Origin: Carthagonibacter metallireducens
GTDB lineage: Bacteria; Gemmatimonadota; Gemmatimonadetes; Palauibacterales; Palauibacteraceae
Assembly: GCA_023554445.1 (NCBI GenBank)
Contig: JAMJQQ010000026.1
Coordinates: 19,741 to 83,740 of the forward strand
Reading direction: 5' to 3'
Length of the DNA: 64,000 nt
The notes under the pieces are model-generated. The model saw only the letters and a list, made by a program, of their open reading frames with translations. It was not told the origin of the DNA and did no database searches. A program made the translations under genes and the position numbers. Of the stretch, positions 1 to 9,466 are shown one piece after another (position 1 is the first letter of the stretch; every line of letters starts with the position of its first letter).

Positions 1-674
1 GCCTGAACGTTGGTCAGGCGGCGCTGGCGCTGTCGTTCCAGGCGCTCCAGGTCTCCGATCTCACGCTCCTTCTCCATGCGGAGCGCACTGAGTCTCGCAT
101 ACTCGCTCGCAAGCTGCTCGCGCTGCTCGGAGAGCTTCTCCTCGAGCTCCCGTACCTGCCCCACCAGCAAGCGATCATACCGGGCCACGAGGTGAAGATA
201 CTTGTAGCGGCTCAACAGGTCTCCGAAGGAACGGGCCTCGAGGAGTACCTGAAACGCGTGCAGCTGTCCGCGCTGGTAGATCTCGCGGAGTCGTTCGCGA
301 AGCTCCGTCCGCCGAAGTTCGAGCTCGTCGCGGGTGAGGAGCATCTCGCGCGTCGTGAGATCGACCTGCTCTCCGTAGGCGGCGATCTGAACATCCAGTT
401 CACTCAGCAGACTGGAGGTCGAGCCGATCCTCGCCTCGATGTTTCGGATTTCCTGAGAGACATTGTGGACCTGCCCCCGCAACTGGCTTGCCTCGTTGGT
501 CAGCTGCTGTCGTTCTCGCCGGATCTGCTCGAGCCGCTGCTGGCTCTCCCGGATTCTGTCGCGGATCTCCTCCTGCCCGAGCGCAGGACGAACTGCCGAC
601 ACCAGCAGGGATGCGAACAGGAGCAGGACCGCGAGTCCGTATGATCCGTCGATTGACCGGTGCGACAGCACCAT
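1..674 (-). CDS. EnvC-like coiled-coil murein hydrolase activator (3' end outside window)
   Basis: Only the first ~224 residues are visible; the gene runs off the left edge. It begins with a signal peptide (hydrophobic core LAVLLLFASLLVSA, likely cut near ALGQ) and continues as one long Glu/Arg/Gln-rich coiled coil. The ATG lies 2 nt after the ftsX stop, so it is co-translated with ftsEX. EnvC-type proteins use such a coiled coil to dock on the periplasmic loop of FtsX and activate septal amidases through a C-terminal LytM domain. That domain would lie beyond the edge and is not seen, so the call rests on coiled coil, secretion signal and context. A PcsB- or RipC-like hydrolase is the alternative. 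Confidence 0.75.
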   Translation of the reverse strand, partial: MVLSHRSIDGSYGLAVLLLFASLLVSAVRPALGQEEIRDRIRESQQRLEQIRRERQQLTNEASQLRGQVHNVSQEIRNIEARIGSTSSLLSELDVQIAAYGEQVDLTTREMLLTRDELELRRTELRERLREIYQRGQLHAFQVLLEARSFGDLLSRYKYLHLVARYDRLLVGQVRELEEKLSEQREQLASEYARLSALRMEKEREIGDLERLERQRQRRLTNVQ

Positions 675-676
675 CG

Positions 677-1540
677 TCAGAGAGCCTCGATCCTGCTGAT
701 CTCTTTCCGCACACCCCTGCCGGCGGCCAGCACGCCGAGCGCGGCGGCCAGGACGATGCCCAGCGCCACCCAGAGGTCCGGAAGCCACTGCAGCTCGAGA
801 AGCGATCGATTGACGGTCCACCAGGCCAGCCACGTCAGACCGAGAGCGAGAATCCCGCCTGCAATGCCCGTGAGCAGCCCTTCGACCAGGAACGGACGTC
901 GGATGAAGGAGTCGGTGGCGCCGACGGTCTGCATGATCGAAATTTCGCGGCTTCGTGCGAGCACCGCCATCCTGACCGCGGTACCGATCAACAGGATGGA
1001 GCCCAGCGCGAACGCGCTTCCCAGGGCCAGCGCAGCGCCGCCCGCGATCCGTCGCAAGGCGTAAACCTTGTCCACCCATTCCCTTCCGTAGCGCACCTCC
1101 TCAACGAACTCGTAGCCGCGCAGCCTTTCGGCCACCCGCTCCACATCTTCCGGCGTGCGGGATCCCTCGCGCAGGCGCAGTTCGAAGGAGGCCGGCAGCG
1201 GATTGACTTCGAGATCGGAAAAGACGTCCGAGAATTCCGTGAGTTCACGGGATGCGTCGTACAGGGCCTCTACCTTGGAGACGAACCGGACCTCCTCGAT
1301 CTCCGGGAATCCGCCGATCTCGGAACGGGCGACCGACACGATCGCTTCGGGCGTTCCCTCTTCGAGATAGGCGACCACCTCGACCCGTGACTCGACATCC
1401 GTGAGGGCCTCGTCGATGTTGTGCGCCGTCAGGGCGAAGAGACCGATGATGAACAGGCTCAGGCCGATCGCCGCAATCGAGAGCCCGCTGAGCAATGGGG
1501 CTCTTCGCATCCCTCGCGTAGCTTCGCGCAGACTCCTCAC
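677..1540 (-). CDS. ftsX: Cell division protein FtsX (ABC transporter permease-like)
   Basis: 287 aa. An N-terminal membrane segment (about residues 18-41) is followed by a ~130-residue periplasmic domain and three C-terminal membrane segments (about 172-195, 215-240, 258-278), the FtsX topology. FtsX pairs with FtsE. ATP hydrolysis by FtsE is passed through FtsX to a periplasmic wall-hydrolase activator, matching the EnvC-like gene immediately downstream. The GTG start overlaps the ftsE stop as GTGA, showing translational coupling. The length is typical for the family. Confidence 0.93.
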   Translation of the reverse strand: MRSLREATRGMRRAPLLSGLSIAAIGLSLFIIGLFALTAHNIDEALTDVESRVEVVAYLEEGTPEAIVSVARSEIGGFPEIEEVRFVSKVEALYDASRELTEFSDVFSDLEVNPLPASFELRLREGSRTPEDVERVAERLRGYEFVEEVRYGREWVDKVYALRRIAGGAALALGSAFALGSILLIGTAVRMAVLARSREISIMQTVGATDSFIRRPFLVEGLLTGIAGGILALGLTWLAWWTVNRSLLELQWLPDLWVALGIVLAAALGVLAAGRGVRKEISRIEAL

Positions 1541-2232
1541 GTCGACCTCCCGGGGCCGGTTCCGGCAGAAACGGAATCGTACACCACAGCCCCGTCTTCC
1601 AGCTCGAGCACACGAATTCCGGGATTTCGGCGGATCAGCTCTGCATCGTGAGTAGCCATGACCACCGTGGTGCCTGCCGCATTGATCCGGCGGAACAGTT
1701 CGAACACACCCGTGGTGGCCCGTTCGTCCAGGTTTCCGGTCGGTTCGTCGGCGAGCAACACCACGGGCTCGGTGGATAGGGCCCGCGCGATCACCACCCG
1801 TTGCTGTTCACCACCGGACAACTCGCGAGGATAGGATCGCGCCCTGGGTGCGAGCCCGACCTGGCCGAGCAGGCGCTGAACCCGGGCTTCGATCCGGCTC
1901 CTGGGCGTCCCGGTGCATTCGAGTGCGAATGCGACGTTCTCCGCGGCCGTGAGGCCCTCGAGCAGCTGAAAGTCCTGAAAGACGTAGCCTACTCGACGTC
2001 GGAGCTCGGGAATCTCGCGGCGCCGGATCTTCCTCGAACTGTACTTGGAAACCCGGACTTCGCCCTCGGTTGGCAGACCCTGCATGTGAATCAGTTTCAA
2101 AATGGAGGTCTTACCGGCGCCGGAGGGGCCGGTGAGGAAGACGAATTCTCCCTTGCGAACGTGGAAAGAGACGTCGTCCAGGGCCGGAGCGCTGCGTGCG
2201 TACCGTTTGGTCACCGAACGGAACTGGATCAT
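1537..2232 (-). CDS. ftsE: Cell division ATP-binding protein FtsE
   Basis: 231 aa, a single ABC ATPase domain. Visible motifs are Walker A GPSGAGKT (residues 35-42), signature LSGGEQQR, Walker B VLLADEPTGNLD and the switch His in MATHD. FtsE drives FtsX conformational change at the septum. The ATG overlaps the pdxA stop by 4 nt (ATGA), and the end overlaps the ftsX start. MacB- or LolD-type ATPases share the motifs, but the partner is clearly ftsX. Confidence 0.95.
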   Translation of the reverse strand: MIQFRSVTKRYARSAPALDDVSFHVRKGEFVFLTGPSGAGKTSILKLIHMQGLPTEGEVRVSKYSSRKIRRREIPELRRRVGYVFQDFQLLEGLTAAENVAFALECTGTPRSRIEARVQRLLGQVGLAPRARSYPRELSGGEQQRVVIARALSTEPVVLLADEPTGNLDERATTGVFELFRRINAAGTTVVMATHDAELIRRNPGIRVLELEDGAVVYDSVSAGTGPGRST

Positions 2233-3251
2233 GCGCTTTCCGCCTCGGAATCGATCCGCTGGCAGAAATCTGTGCAGGTATCGATTGCAGCGGCCATCGA
2301 GCTGGGATCAGCCTGTCCGCGGCCCGCGATGTCGAAGGCCGTGCCATGATCGGGCGATGTGCGGGGGAACGGCAGTCCTGTCGTCACGTTGACACCCGAA
2401 TCGGGTGCGATGGTCTTGAGAACCGCGAGGCCTACGTCGTGATAAGGCACGATCACGAGATCGGCTTCGCCCGCGATGCAGCGACGGAACACGGTGTCCG
2501 CAGGAAACGGTCCCGACACATCGACGGACTCTTGCCGTGCAATGCGCTCCATGGCAGGCATGATCACCCGCTCCTCCTCGTCACCGAACAGGCCACCCTC
2601 GGAAGCGTGGGGATTGAGTCCGGCGAAGGCAAGCCGCGGGCGGGCAATGCCCCACCAGTCGCGAAGACCTCTCGCCGCGATCGTCGCGCGCTGCACGATC
2701 CGCGGCACCGTAAGGAGCACAGGTACCTGACGGAGAGGAACGTGTACGGTTACCAGCGCGACTCGCAGGGGCCCTCCCAGAGGCGTCTTCTCGGCCGCCA
2801 TGACCATGGCCACCTCCTCGACACCCGTCCGCTCGCGGAGAAACTCGGTGTGGCCCGGGAACGGATAGCCGGCCGCCCGGAGCGCTTCCTTCGAGATCGG
2901 AGCCGTCACGAGTCCATCGATTCGTCCTTCGAGAGCCATCTCGATGCCGGCTTCGATCGCTCGCGCCGCCAGCTCACCGGCTTCATGATCACCGGGGTTC
3001 GCTTCCCGTGTTCGCGCGGAGCTCCCCGGGGCCTGATTCCGCCGGGCATCAATCTCCAGGAACTCGACAGGTGCACCCGCATCCGCCAACTCCTCGAATT
3101 CCAGGCGGAAACGCCGCGGGCCGATCACGAGAATCGCGGCGCGGTCCGGATGGGCACGTCCCCGCAGCGCTGCGAGAGTCACTTCGGGACCTATGCCACG
3201 AGGGTCTCCGAGCGTGATGCCGAGTACCGGGATCTCGGGGCGGGGGCTCAT
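2229..3251 (-). CDS. pdxA: 4-hydroxythreonine-4-phosphate dehydrogenase PdxA
   Basis: 340 aa, usual family length. It oxidises 4-phosphohydroxy-L-threonine in the DXP-dependent route to pyridoxal phosphate. Family signatures are GITLGDPRGIGPE at the N-terminus, the metal-binding His in GHTEF, GLNPHA near the middle and PYHDVG (family PYHDQG). The frame is open upstream to 3395, but only the ATG at 3251 puts the conserved N-terminus at the expected place. It lies 25 nt after the SurA-like gene and overlaps ftsE by 4 nt. Placing a vitamin gene inside an envelope operon is a matter of layout; nothing suggests a functional link. Confidence 0.93.
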   Translation of the reverse strand: MSPRPEIPVLGITLGDPRGIGPEVTLAALRGRAHPDRAAILVIGPRRFRLEFEELADAGAPVEFLEIDARRNQAPGSSARTREANPGDHEAGELAARAIEAGIEMALEGRIDGLVTAPISKEALRAAGYPFPGHTEFLRERTGVEEVAMVMAAEKTPLGGPLRVALVTVHVPLRQVPVLLTVPRIVQRATIAARGLRDWWGIARPRLAFAGLNPHASEGGLFGDEEERVIMPAMERIARQESVDVSGPFPADTVFRRCIAGEADLVIVPYHDVGLAVLKTIAPDSGVNVTTGLPFPRTSPDHGTAFDIAGRGQADPSSMAAAIDTCTDFCQRIDSEAESA

Positions 3252-3276
3252 GGTCGGAGCGTTCTGAATGGCCCGT

Positions 3277-4665
3277 TCAGATTCGCACGTCGACGTAGAC
3301 CTCGTTTCGCAACTCATCCACGAACCTGCGATAGCCCTCGTCGAACGTGAGTCGCTCCCGGACCTGGTCACGGATTTCGTCGATCTCCCAGTCACCTTGT
3401 TGCTTGAACTCCGTTACCCGGACTATGACGAACGCAGGTCGATCGGGAATCAGATTCGCGTGGTCGAAAGGCCCGATCACGTCGCCCGGAATCGGATCGG
3501 CCAGCGCGGCTCCGTACTCGGGTCCCAGTCGCTGTTCGAGCTCGTCGTATGGAATCTCGGGCACACGCACCGGGATCTCTTCGACTCCCTGTCGTTCCGC
3601 AAGCTCCGACAGGGGGGTCCCGTCACGGATGCTGTCCGCCACGGCCATGGCTCTCTCACGCGCGATCTCTGTGTCGGCCGGTCCGAGCTCAGGTCGTATC
3701 AGGATGTGACTGATCTTACGTTCACCACCCCGGACGTTCTCGACCTTGATGATGTGGTATCCGAACCGGGTGTAGACGGGTCCGATCGGCGTCCCGGTCC
3801 GTGCGGCCCACGCCGCCTGAGCGAATGCGGGGACCAGCTGGCTGCGACGGACCCAACCGAGGTCGCCTCCCTGTTCCCGGTTCGAGAGGTCGTCCGAATA
3901 CCGACGCGCGACGACCGCGAAGTCTTCGCCCGACCGCAACTCGGCCACGGCGCGCTCGGCTTCCGCCAACGCGCTGTCCCGAGCTTCCTGGCTCGGCCTC
4001 GGCTCGATCACCAGCTGTTCGAATCCGATGCTCGCCGGACGCGTCTGACCCGCGAGGTTTTCTTCGTACCAGCTCTGGATGTCTTCCTCGGAAACCACGA
4101 CGGGCGGGAGGTTCTCCGAGTTCTGCCGCACGAACTGGTCGATCATGATCTGCGCCCGGACCTGGTTTCTCAGGAACTGTCGGTACTGGACCAGAGTCCG
4201 ACCTGAGCTCTGGACCGCTTCCTGAAAGGCGGAGGCGCTGGGAAAGCCGTTTCGAATTTCGCGGAATCGTCGATCGGTTTCGCCATCCAGCATCTCGGGC
4301 GGCACCCGGATCTCGGCCTGTTTCGCCTTCTGCAGGAGAACCAGCTGATCGACGAGCTCTTCCACCGTCTGGTGGGCGACCGAGTCGAAGGCGGGCGTAC
4401 CTGGTTCCGGTACGTTCGCGCCCTGCGCCCGCGCCTGAAGCAGGGACTCCAGAATCTCGGTGTACAGAATCACCGTGTCCCCGACCACGGCCGCGATCCG
4501 ATCGACGACTTCGACGGAGTCCGCTGGAATCTCCTGCCTGGAAACCGGATCGTCTTCCTGCGCGAGGAGGGGGGAGGGCAGTGCGACCAGCGTGCCCGCG
4601 AGGAGCAGGGCCAGCCCGCCACCGAGGACAGGCGCTCTGAGATCCCGGCTGAAGGAAACGGTCAT
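3277..4665 (-). CDS. surA: SurA-like periplasmic peptidyl-prolyl isomerase/chaperone
   Basis: 462 aa. Residues 1-35 form a signal peptide ending LLAQ. A SurA N-terminal chaperone region follows (from about residue 53, DRIAAVVGDTVIL), then two parvulin regions. The first is well conserved (EDFAVVARRYSDD, then GGDLGWVRRSQLVPAF and FGYHIIKVE). The second, from KISHILI, is more diverged. SurA folds outer-membrane proteins in the periplasm. The ATG overlaps the stop of the upstream parvulin lipoprotein (ATGA), so two prolyl isomerases are made together. Assignment to SurA rather than PpiD or PrsA rests on the two-parvulin layout and the cleavable signal. Confidence 0.87.
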   Translation of the reverse strand: MTVSFSRDLRAPVLGGGLALLLAGTLVALPSPLLAQEDDPVSRQEIPADSVEVVDRIAAVVGDTVILYTEILESLLQARAQGANVPEPGTPAFDSVAHQTVEELVDQLVLLQKAKQAEIRVPPEMLDGETDRRFREIRNGFPSASAFQEAVQSSGRTLVQYRQFLRNQVRAQIMIDQFVRQNSENLPPVVVSEEDIQSWYEENLAGQTRPASIGFEQLVIEPRPSQEARDSALAEAERAVAELRSGEDFAVVARRYSDDLSNREQGGDLGWVRRSQLVPAFAQAAWAARTGTPIGPVYTRFGYHIIKVENVRGGERKISHILIRPELGPADTEIARERAMAVADSIRDGTPLSELAERQGVEEIPVRVPEIPYDELEQRLGPEYGAALADPIPGDVIGPFDHANLIPDRPAFVIVRVTEFKQQGDWEIDEIRDQVRERLTFDEGYRRFVDELRNEVYVDVRI

Positions 4666-6149
4666 TCGCCGTGCTCCCCGGAGTTCTCTGCCGCTGCGTC
4701 CGATTCGTGTTCCGGCTCGACGTCTTCATCCTCGATCTTCGCACCGGCAGCACTCGGAGCTGCGAGCTCCCGCAGATCACGGGCCAGTCTGGCTGCCGTC
4801 TCCGCACCCTGATCGTCGATGCGGCTCGGGAAGTCGCCGAGTACGTACCGGTACTCCGAGAGCCACGGAACCGGCCTCTGGGCAGCCAGCACGGCGCGGA
4901 CGAAACTCTCGCTGGCGAGGTCCATATCGAAGCCCGGGTCCGTCACCATTCCGTGGCTCAGATTGTATCGGCCCCCGATACTCGACATCTGTGCTGCCAG
5001 CGCTTCCTCCAGCTGAGAGCGCTCGGTCTCGCCGGCCCCGAAGCCGCCCTGCTCGGCGGCCCTGACGAGCACCTCGTCGGCCGCGAGTTCCATCAGGAAG
5101 TCGTAGGCTTCGTCCTCCGTCGCGGTCGCGAAGCGCTGCCGCAGGTCGGGGCGCACACGAAACAGGGTACGAAGGTCGTTCGCCGAGAGAGAACCATCTA
5201 CGAACAGTGCCAGAGGCGCCGATCCGGAGATCGTTCCTTCCGCCATGTCCGATCGGGATGCAATGGAGATCGCCGCCGAGGGGGCGTCCTCGGGAATCGA
5301 CCTCTGTCCGGCCGCCAGCAGGGAGTCCAGAGTTCGGATCTGGCTGGCTTGCGCCCGCTCCTCCACCATCCGTTCGTACGTCATGTCCCGGGCCGCCTCG
5401 AACTCCGGTTCACGCCGTTGCTCGACCCGGTAGATCACCATCGCGTCCGCGGTCGCGAACACCGGGCTGATCTCTCCGGGGCGCATCGCGAAGAGCGCGC
5501 TGTCGGCCACGGGCGGCACCGACTCGTGACCCTGGTAGGCGAGTACTCGTCCCCGCTGTTCGGGCGCTTCGTCGCTGTGGGCTCGTGCCGCCTCCACGAA
5601 ATCCGCGCCGCCGGCAAGGCGCTCCCTCAGTGCCGAGGCCTCGGCAAACAGGCTGTCGCGGGTGGCCTCGCTCGCGTCGAGCGGAACCTCGAGCGCGATC
5701 CGGCGGAGGTCGAGGCGGGTGAATGGCTGACGCGTGTCGAAATACTCGCGGACTTCCGCCTCGGTGGGTTCGGAATTGAGGCTCAGGATGCTGTCGCGGA
5801 ACCGCTGGACCGCCAGGGCCGCGAAGTAGCGACCCTCGTCCAGAAGTGGCGTATAGTCGACGCTCTGCGTCGAATCGGGATGTCGGTAGATCGTGGCGAG
5901 GGTCACGTAGTCGGCCCACAACTGGGCCACCTGGCTCGCTACTTCCGAGTCGAGTGCCGAGTCCGGGATGGGCGATTCGGCCATCATGCGGCCGAGCTCG
6001 CCGGTCGACAGGCTGTGTCCCACCGCCGTGGCGGCCGGTCGCGAGTGTGCCGTAAGCGCGTCTTCGGCCGCCGAACAACCTGCGACCAGCAGGACGGCAA
6101 GGAGCGAAGGCAGAGCAGTGGTGGTTCGTTTCAGTCGCATGCGAGTCAT
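4662..6149 (-). CDS. Parvulin-type peptidyl-prolyl isomerase lipoprotein
   Basis: 495 aa from ATG 6149. A basic N-terminus and hydrophobic stretch end in the lipobox LVAGC, with the lipidated Cys at residue 25. One PpiC-like region is visible in the middle (around DLRRIALEVPL to MVIYRVEQRREPEF), flanked by helical chaperone-like segments. A TTG at 6161 overlapping the mfd stop, or an ATG at 6140, are other possible starts; the 6149 ATG has GGGA upstream and keeps a normal lipoprotein signal. It probably works with the downstream SurA-like protein on envelope substrates. PrsA-like is an equally fair name. Confidence 0.8.
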   Translation of the reverse strand: MTRMRLKRTTTALPSLLAVLLVAGCSAAEDALTAHSRPAATAVGHSLSTGELGRMMAESPIPDSALDSEVASQVAQLWADYVTLATIYRHPDSTQSVDYTPLLDEGRYFAALAVQRFRDSILSLNSEPTEAEVREYFDTRQPFTRLDLRRIALEVPLDASEATRDSLFAEASALRERLAGGADFVEAARAHSDEAPEQRGRVLAYQGHESVPPVADSALFAMRPGEISPVFATADAMVIYRVEQRREPEFEAARDMTYERMVEERAQASQIRTLDSLLAAGQRSIPEDAPSAAISIASRSDMAEGTISGSAPLALFVDGSLSANDLRTLFRVRPDLRQRFATATEDEAYDFLMELAADEVLVRAAEQGGFGAGETERSQLEEALAAQMSSIGGRYNLSHGMVTDPGFDMDLASESFVRAVLAAQRPVPWLSEYRYVLGDFPSRIDDQGAETAARLARDLRELAAPSAAGAKIEDEDVEPEHESDAAAENSGEHGE

Positions 6150-6157
6150 GTATCCCG

Positions 6158-9100
6158 TCAAGAGTCGATCAGCAGTTCGAGGGCCTCGATCAGCGTCGGA
6201 GGAAGCGGCTCCACTCCGGCGCGGGCAAGCTTTAAGGATAACGGCTGGGTCCTGCGTACTTCAACTACGATCTGTCGATTCTCGAAAGCCCGGCTCAACT
6301 TCGCGAGCCTGGGCACGGCCTCCGGGCGAAAGTTGACGCGAGCGGAGGCGTCAGAGACGCTGATCCGCTCGATTCCCAGTCTCTCCGCCAGCAGCTTCAA
6401 ACGGGCGGCGTTCAGCCAGCGATCCGCGGCGGCCGGGACGGGTCCGAATCGATCTTCGAGCTCTTCGCGAAGCGCATCGATATCGGCAGCCTCTTCCGCG
6501 CGTGCCAGCGTCCGGTACAGGTGAAGCTTCTGGTCGCTGCCCGCGATGTATTCGTCGGGCAGCAGCGCCTCACCGTCCACGGAAACCTGTGCCGGCGCCT
6601 TCTTCTCCTCCTCGACCTCACCCCTGAGCCGACGGACGGCTCGCTGCAGGAGCCTCTGGTAGGTATCGAATCCGACAGCGTGCGCGAAACCCGACTGGTC
6701 GCCGCCGAGAAGATTCCCGGCGCCTCGAAGCTGCAGGTCCTTCAGCGCGACCCTGTATCCGGATCCGAGCTCCGTGTGATGCTCCAGGATCCTGAGTCTC
6801 TGTACCGCATCGGGCGTCGGATTCGGCGGCAGCAGCAGGTAGCAGTACGCGCGGTGATGCGACCGGCCGACGCGTCCGCGCAACTGGTACAGCTGTGCGA
6901 GGCCGAAACGGTCGGCACGGTGCACGATCATCGTGTTGGCGGTAGGGACGTCGAGCCCGTTCTCGATGATCGAGGTAGAGACGAGAACATCGATCTCGCC
7001 GTCGAGGAGCTGATCCATGACGCTCTCCAGCTCCCGTTCGGGCATCTGCCCGTGTGCCACGGCGATCCGTGCATCGGGCACCAGGCTGCGTACCCGCTCG
7101 CCGATCGCTTCTATGGTCTCTATCCGATCGTGCACGAAGAACACCTGTCCGGCTCGATCCAGCTCCCGGCGCATCGCGTCCTGGAGAATGCCGTCACTCC
7201 AGGGCATGACGTGGGTGATTACGGGCATCCTGTCTCTGGGGGCGGTCTCGATGAGCGACATGTCGCGCAGCCCACCGAGTGCCAGCTGAAGAGTGCGGGG
7301 AATCGGGGTCGCGGTAAGAGTGAGAACGTCGACGCTTCGCTTCAGTTCCTTGAGACGTTCCTTGTGGCGCACTCCGAATCGCTGCTCTTCGTCCACGACC
7401 AGCAGACCGAGGTCCCGGAACTCGACATCGGGCGACAGCAGGCGATGAGTGCCCACCACCACGTCGATATGTCCGCTGGCGAGGCGCTGCAGCGTTTCCG
7501 TCTGCTCGGACGGGGTGCGAAGTCGGGAGAGTGCCTCGATTTCGACGGGAAAACCTGCCAGGCGCTCTCGGAAGGTGTGCAGGTGCTGTTCGACCAGAAT
7601 CGTCGTCGGAGCGAGCACCGCCGCCTGCTTCCCGTCCTGTACCGCCTTGAACGCGGCACGAATCGCGATCTCCGTTTTGCCATAGCCCACATCGCCGCAG
7701 ACGAGCCGGTCCATGATCCGGGGGGCGATCATGTCCGAACGCACATCTTCCCAGGCTTTTCGCTGGTCGGGCGTATCCTCGTAGAGGAACGAGGACTCCA
7801 TCTCCCGCTGCCAGCGCGTGTCCTCGGGATAGGCGTGTCCGTGCGTCACCTCACGATGTGCGTAGAGGTCGAGCAGCTCGGTCGCCATCGCCCGGATCGC
7901 CTCCTCCGTTCTCGATTTCAGCTGCTTCCAGCGCTTGCCGCCGATCTTGTGGACCTGGGGTGGCCGGACAGGATCATCGCCGTCTCCGATCCCGGTCCAC
8001 TTCTCGATCATGTCGATCCTGTAGTGCGGCAGCCGCAGGATGCCTCCGTCGGCGTACTCGATCTTGAGCGTCTCGATCGTCTCGTCGCCGACAGTGACAC
8101 GCTCGATCCCGTCGTACCTCCCGATCCCGTGATCCATGTGAACCACGTAGTCTCCGGGCGATAACGAGGCGACCGACTCGAGCGAAGCGACTCCGTGCAG
8201 GGTGCGACCACGGCGTACGCGATGGGATCGCTGAAAGACCTCGTGATCGGTCAGCACGAGCAGCGGCCCGGGGCCCGGTATCCGCATACCGCCGCTCAGA
8301 GAACCGAGCGCGAGCTCGACCTCGCGCAGGATCCGCCCGCCCGCGAGGTCCTCGAGGATTTCCTGCAGGCGCTCGAGCTGTCCCTGGTTGTCACACAGGA
8401 GGAGGACGCCCTCTCCGGCACGGACCGCCTCCTCGATCTCGGCCACGAGCGCCTTCATGTTGCGGTCGATCGCGGGAGGCGGGCGAATGCCCAGGTCGAT
8501 ACTCGGCTCGCCTGGAAGCGGTTCGGCGTCGTGGGTCCCGACGCGGACGCGCCGCAGCCCATCGAACGCTCGCTCCACGTCCACAGGCGGCAGCACCAGG
8601 TCGGCCGCCGATCGTCGCCCCCCCGGTGCGTCGGTGCCCCAGGCGTCGCGGACATCCTTCCAGAGTCGCAGGCGCCGCGCGTCCGAGCCCGAATCGCCCA
8701 CTTCTACGACGATCGAATCCTCGGGCAGCAATTCGAGCAGACAGCGGCGCTCCCAGGTGACGCCCATTTCCTCGAATTGACCTGGATCCAGCGATACGGG
8801 AAGAACTTCGGCGTCCTCGTGCCGCTCGACGGAACGCTGAGACAGCAGGTCGAAGCTCCTGATCGAGGCGATTTCGTCGTCCCACAGCTCGACCCTGATC
8901 GGAAGGTCACTGCCGAACGGGAACAGGTCGACGATCCCTCCGCGAACCGCGAAGTCGCCCAGTTCCTGCACCGAATCGCTGGCGGTGAAGCCCATCCGCG
9001 AGAGGCGCTCGGCCAGCTGTGCGCGCGACCACTTCTCGCCTTGCCGCAGGAACAGCGAGAAGTCCTCGCCCCTGACCGCTACCGGGCTCCGCTCGACCAG

Positions 9101-9466
9101 ACCCCGCGCCGTCGTCACCAACAGCCGCGTCTTTCCCGCCAGCAATGCCGAGAACGCGTCCACCCGCTGGCTGGTGATTTCCACGTGCGGGTCGGCGAAC
9201 TCGAAGGGAAGAGTCTCTCGCTGCGGCAGCAGGCGGGCATCATCGATACCTGCGCCGGTGACCAGATCCGCCATCGCGGACTCGGCCAGCGATGGCGTGT
9301 CGTGGACGAGGACCAGGGGCACTCCGGAAGACCGGGCGAGGCTGGCCGCGAGCAGAGAGGGCGCGGCTCCCGGACAACCGGTCACCCGCAGAGATTCACC
9401 CGGGTGTGGCAGGAGTCCGTCGAACTCCAGTTCTGCGAGCAATGCGGCAAGACTGGAGGAAATCAT
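6158..9466 (-). CDS. mfd: Transcription-repair coupling factor Mfd
   Basis: 1102 aa, near full length for Mfd (~1150). Order seen: UvrB-homology N-terminus; CarD-like RNA polymerase interaction domain (GDYVVHMDHGIGRYDG, about residue 440); SF2 translocase with Walker A GDVGYGKTE (near 590), DEEQRFG (near 690), SVDVLTLTATPIPRT and QLRGRVGRS; and a C-terminal TRCF domain. It removes RNA polymerase stalled at lesions and recruits UvrA. The ATG overlaps the BatA-like stop as ATGA. Sitting between VWA proteins and parvulins is an unusual neighbourhood. Confidence 0.97.
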   Translation of the reverse strand: MISSSLAALLAELEFDGLLPHPGESLRVTGCPGAAPSLLAASLARSSGVPLVLVHDTPSLAESAMADLVTGAGIDDARLLPQRETLPFEFADPHVEITSQRVDAFSALLAGKTRLLVTTARGLVERSPVAVRGEDFSLFLRQGEKWSRAQLAERLSRMGFTASDSVQELGDFAVRGGIVDLFPFGSDLPIRVELWDDEIASIRSFDLLSQRSVERHEDAEVLPVSLDPGQFEEMGVTWERRCLLELLPEDSIVVEVGDSGSDARRLRLWKDVRDAWGTDAPGGRRSAADLVLPPVDVERAFDGLRRVRVGTHDAEPLPGEPSIDLGIRPPPAIDRNMKALVAEIEEAVRAGEGVLLLCDNQGQLERLQEILEDLAGGRILREVELALGSLSGGMRIPGPGPLLVLTDHEVFQRSHRVRRGRTLHGVASLESVASLSPGDYVVHMDHGIGRYDGIERVTVGDETIETLKIEYADGGILRLPHYRIDMIEKWTGIGDGDDPVRPPQVHKIGGKRWKQLKSRTEEAIRAMATELLDLYAHREVTHGHAYPEDTRWQREMESSFLYEDTPDQRKAWEDVRSDMIAPRIMDRLVCGDVGYGKTEIAIRAAFKAVQDGKQAAVLAPTTILVEQHLHTFRERLAGFPVEIEALSRLRTPSEQTETLQRLASGHIDVVVGTHRLLSPDVEFRDLGLLVVDEEQRFGVRHKERLKELKRSVDVLTLTATPIPRTLQLALGGLRDMSLIETAPRDRMPVITHVMPWSDGILQDAMRRELDRAGQVFFVHDRIETIEAIGERVRSLVPDARIAVAHGQMPERELESVMDQLLDGEIDVLVSTSIIENGLDVPTANTMIVHRADRFGLAQLYQLRGRVGRSHHRAYCYLLLPPNPTPDAVQRLRILEHHTELGSGYRVALKDLQLRGAGNLLGGDQSGFAHAVGFDTYQRLLQRAVRRLRGEVEEEKKAPAQVSVDGEALLPDEYIAGSDQKLHLYRTLARAEEAADIDALREELEDRFGPVPAAADRWLNAARLKLLAERLGIERISVSDASARVNFRPEAVPRLAKLSRAFENRQIVVEVRRTQPLSLKLARAGVEPLPPTLIEALELLIDS

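Noticed and set aside
488..1390. Long plus-strand open frame opposite ftsX
   Set aside because: It is antisense to a clear FtsX gene; GC-rich third codon positions open such mirror frames. Its translation has no recognisable family.
4671..6524. 617-codon plus-strand open frame
   Set aside because: It lies opposite the parvulin lipoprotein and the mfd end. Arg/Gly/His-rich composition and no motifs mark it as a mirror frame.
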